In this document: in pieces, positions 62,612 through 64,000 of the stretch | How positions within the stretch are numbered: position 1 is the first letter of the stretch | Layout: every line of letters begins with the position of its first letter | From: Nocardia speluncae NBRC 108251 | GTDB taxonomy: Bacteria > Actinomycetota > Actinomycetes > Mycobacteriales > Mycobacteriaceae | NCBI RefSeq assembly: GCF_001613245.1 | Contig: NZ_BDBZ01000014.1 | Span: 1 to 64,000 of the forward strand | Reading direction: 5' to 3' | DNA: 64,000 nucleotides | The notes under the pieces: model-generated | Told to the model about the DNA's origin: nothing | The model's input: the letters and a program-made list of their open reading frames with translations, nothing else | Databases searched by the model: none | Made by a program: the position numbers and the translations under genes

Positions 62612-63295
62612 ATGCCGAGGGCGCCGAAATGGCCGATCAAGGGTGGGGCCGGTGCGATGGGGTTTCTGAGGGCACGGTCAGGCGTTCGATCGGGGTCCGG
62701 TTCGCCGCCACAGTTTCGAAACATGCCCGGGTGCACTGCCCGACAGCTCGTAATCCGGGAGTGCAATGGCCCCGGTCGCGGTGAGCTGCTGGGGACGGAT
62801 CCCGACCTGCAGGCCCAACTCGACCAGCGGTATGAGTGGACCCTGATCTCCCGGCACCCCTGGGTCTTACGGGTAGTCACCACATTTCCTCCGGTGACTG
62901 CGCCCGCGCTACTCGCCGATGTCGAACGTGTCTTTGCCGCGCTGGTCACCGCCGGCCTCGCGCCGATCCAGGCTTACCGCTCATTCCAGAGCGTCACCGG
63001 GCTTGTCGAAGGACTTGCCGCATTGCGGACGAGTATCTCGGAGGCCGACGGCAAGGGCATTACGAGCCGGTGGAGGACCCTGGAAATCCCGGCGATCCTC
63101 GAGCGACTCGGACCGAAGGAACATCCGGTCCAGTCCGCGCTCCTCGAATCCCTCGACGAGGCGATGGATGCGGACTCGATGGTCGAATTCGGTCTTGCGC
63201 GATTGCTCGACGGAATCGAGCAAGTGGTCGAACAGGGTCGCGGCGAGGACTGGCCGGGTCAGTGCGCCGGGGATTGTCCGAGCGAACGGAGATAG
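62612..63295 (+). pseudogene. TetR-family gene lacking its DNA-binding domain
   Basis: Residues from about 58 on (YEWTLISRHPWVLRVVTTFP, LADVERVFAALVTAGLAP, then helices to IEQVVEQG) match the C-terminal ligand domain of TetR regulators of the TetR_C_1 type. The first 55 codons are unrelated Arg/Gly/Pro sequence and no helix-turn-helix is present in any frame upstream. The protein, if made, could not bind DNA; it is best read as a remnant. Its end overlaps the convergent response regulator gene. Confidence 0.65.
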
Positions 63296-63939
63296 ATGAG
63301 GGTTGCTTGGACTCGGCGATCACCATCGCGAAGGGGGAGCTTCGCGAAGATGGCGCCGATGTGTTTGCGTACCGCGGCTTCCGAAACGGTCAAGACCTCG
63401 GCGATCCCGGAATTCGTGCGCCCCTCCGCTACCAGCGCGAGCACTTCCCGCTCCCGGGCGGTGAGGCCGGCCAGGGGCGTGTGGTGCCGGCCGGATTTGA
63501 CGAGAGCCCGGACGACCTCGGGATCGACGATTGTCTCACCGGCGGCGATCCGGGCCACGGTGTCGAGAAATTGCCGGACATGACCGACGCGTTCCTTCAA
63601 GAGGTAGCCCACACCGGCGGTCGAGTCGTCACCGAGGAGATCATCCAGGTAGGCAACCGAAACATACTGTGACAGGACAACTATCGGTAGCCGAGGGTCA
63701 CGGCGCCGTAGATCGGCGGCGGCGCGGAGCCCGTCGTCGGTGCCGTTCGGCGGCATCCGGACATCGGTGATCACCAGGTCGGGCAGGTAGGCCGCGCAGG
63801 CGTGGACGAGCCCGGGCGCGTCACCGACCGCGGCACTCACCTCGTGCCCGGCCGAGGTGAGCACGGTTTCCAGTCCTGCCCGCAGTAGGGGACTGTCCTC
63901 GGCCAGCACGATCCGCAGCCGGGCGGGAGGGTTTGTCAC
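63259..63939 (-). CDS. NarL/LuxR-family response regulator
   Basis: A 226-residue receiver plus LuxR HTH. Acidic pair in LAEDSPLLRAG, phosphoacceptor D59 in LVITDVRMPPNGTDDG (the MPP-NGTDDG loop marks a known actinobacterial subgroup), LLKERVGHV, then LTAREREVLALVAEGRTNSGIAE and EAAVRKHIGAIFAKL. GTG 63939 overlaps the kinase stop (GTGTGA) and has GGAG 8 bp upstream; GTG 63948 is also in frame but overlaps that ribosome-binding site. Confidence 0.92.
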   Translation of the reverse strand: MTNPPARLRIVLAEDSPLLRAGLETVLTSAGHEVSAAVGDAPGLVHACAAYLPDLVITDVRMPPNGTDDGLRAAADLRRRDPRLPIVVLSQYVSVAYLDDLLGDDSTAGVGYLLKERVGHVRQFLDTVARIAAGETIVDPEVVRALVKSGRHHTPLAGLTAREREVLALVAEGRTNSGIAEVLTVSEAAVRKHIGAIFAKLPLRDGDRRVQATLIYLRSLGQSPAH

Positions 63940-64000
63940 ACTGCGCACTCCATCCGAATGGTCGTCGGGCCGCCGGGCGGGCTGGTCACCGTGAGCTGTC
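63936..64000 (-). CDS. C-terminal end of a histidine kinase (gene continues beyond the window)
   Basis: The minus-strand frame ends QLTVTSPPGGPTTIRMECAV before TGA 63936-63938. SPPGGPTxI is the characteristic last strand of HisKA_3-type kinases paired with NarL regulators. It overlaps the regulator start, so the two genes form an operon. Confidence 0.75.
   Translation of the reverse strand, partial: QLTVTSPPGGPTTIRMECAV

Overview
The window is high-GC actinobacterial chromosome, most likely Nocardia or a close relative. The evidence is frequent GTG starts, PknB-type Ser/Thr kinases, DUF397 and DUF5753 genes, and a core block in the same order and relative orientation that I recall for Mycobacterium tuberculosis Rv3010c-Rv3001c: pfkA, gatB, an lppZ-like lipoprotein, a DoxX protein, a CFP6-like PH protein, ilvB, ilvN, ilvC. 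No rRNA, tRNA, CRISPR array or intact transposon was seen.

Layout. 1-8.3 kb is a signalling block: a LuxR-type response regulator, a transmembrane Ser/Thr kinase, a complete histidine kinase/response regulator pair, and a second transmembrane Ser/Thr kinase whose catalytic HRD reads HRA. 8.4-24.2 kb is the conserved core: a class-A-beta-lactamase-like lipoprotein, pfkA, a lipoprotein hydrolase, gatB, an HxlR/oxidoreductase pair, lppZ, DoxX, ilvD, a PH-domain protein and ilvBNC. The ilv operon has a readable leader peptide and attenuator, a hairpin between ilvN and ilvC, and a strong terminator after ilvC.

Synteny ends after ilvC. 24.3-26.5 kb is an ABC-2 exporter. 26.6-34.3 kb looks like a small amino-sugar locus: an AHBA-synthase-like DegT aminotransferase, a GNAT acetyltransferase, an unusual membrane-anchored ROK protein, a soluble ROK sugar kinase, a Gfo/Idh/MocA oxidoreductase and a DHA2 exporter. 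This mirrors the RifK/RifN/RifL or Ntd logic for kanosamine-type sugars. 34.6-42.4 kb has three TetR-type regulators facing the genes they probably control across paired operators, an RDD protein, and a cysteine-desulfurase-like gene behind a SAM-IV riboswitch.

42.5-55 kb is a mosaic accessory region. It holds VapBC, several gene fragments, a DUF5753/DUF397 pair, a divergent pair of predicted restriction endonucleases (COG3440 HNH and AspBHI-like), a putative PD-(D/E)XK toxin with an acidic partner, a truncated copy of a gene that is intact at 57 kb, and a PadR/serine-hydrolase module that appears to have landed in a decaying SRPBCC operon. 55-64 kb contains TetR, HAD, OsmC and DoxX genes, an ECF41-type sigma factor with symmetric divergent promoters, an Xre/ImmA-like regulator with a coupled partner, a TetR remnant and the end of a further two-component system.
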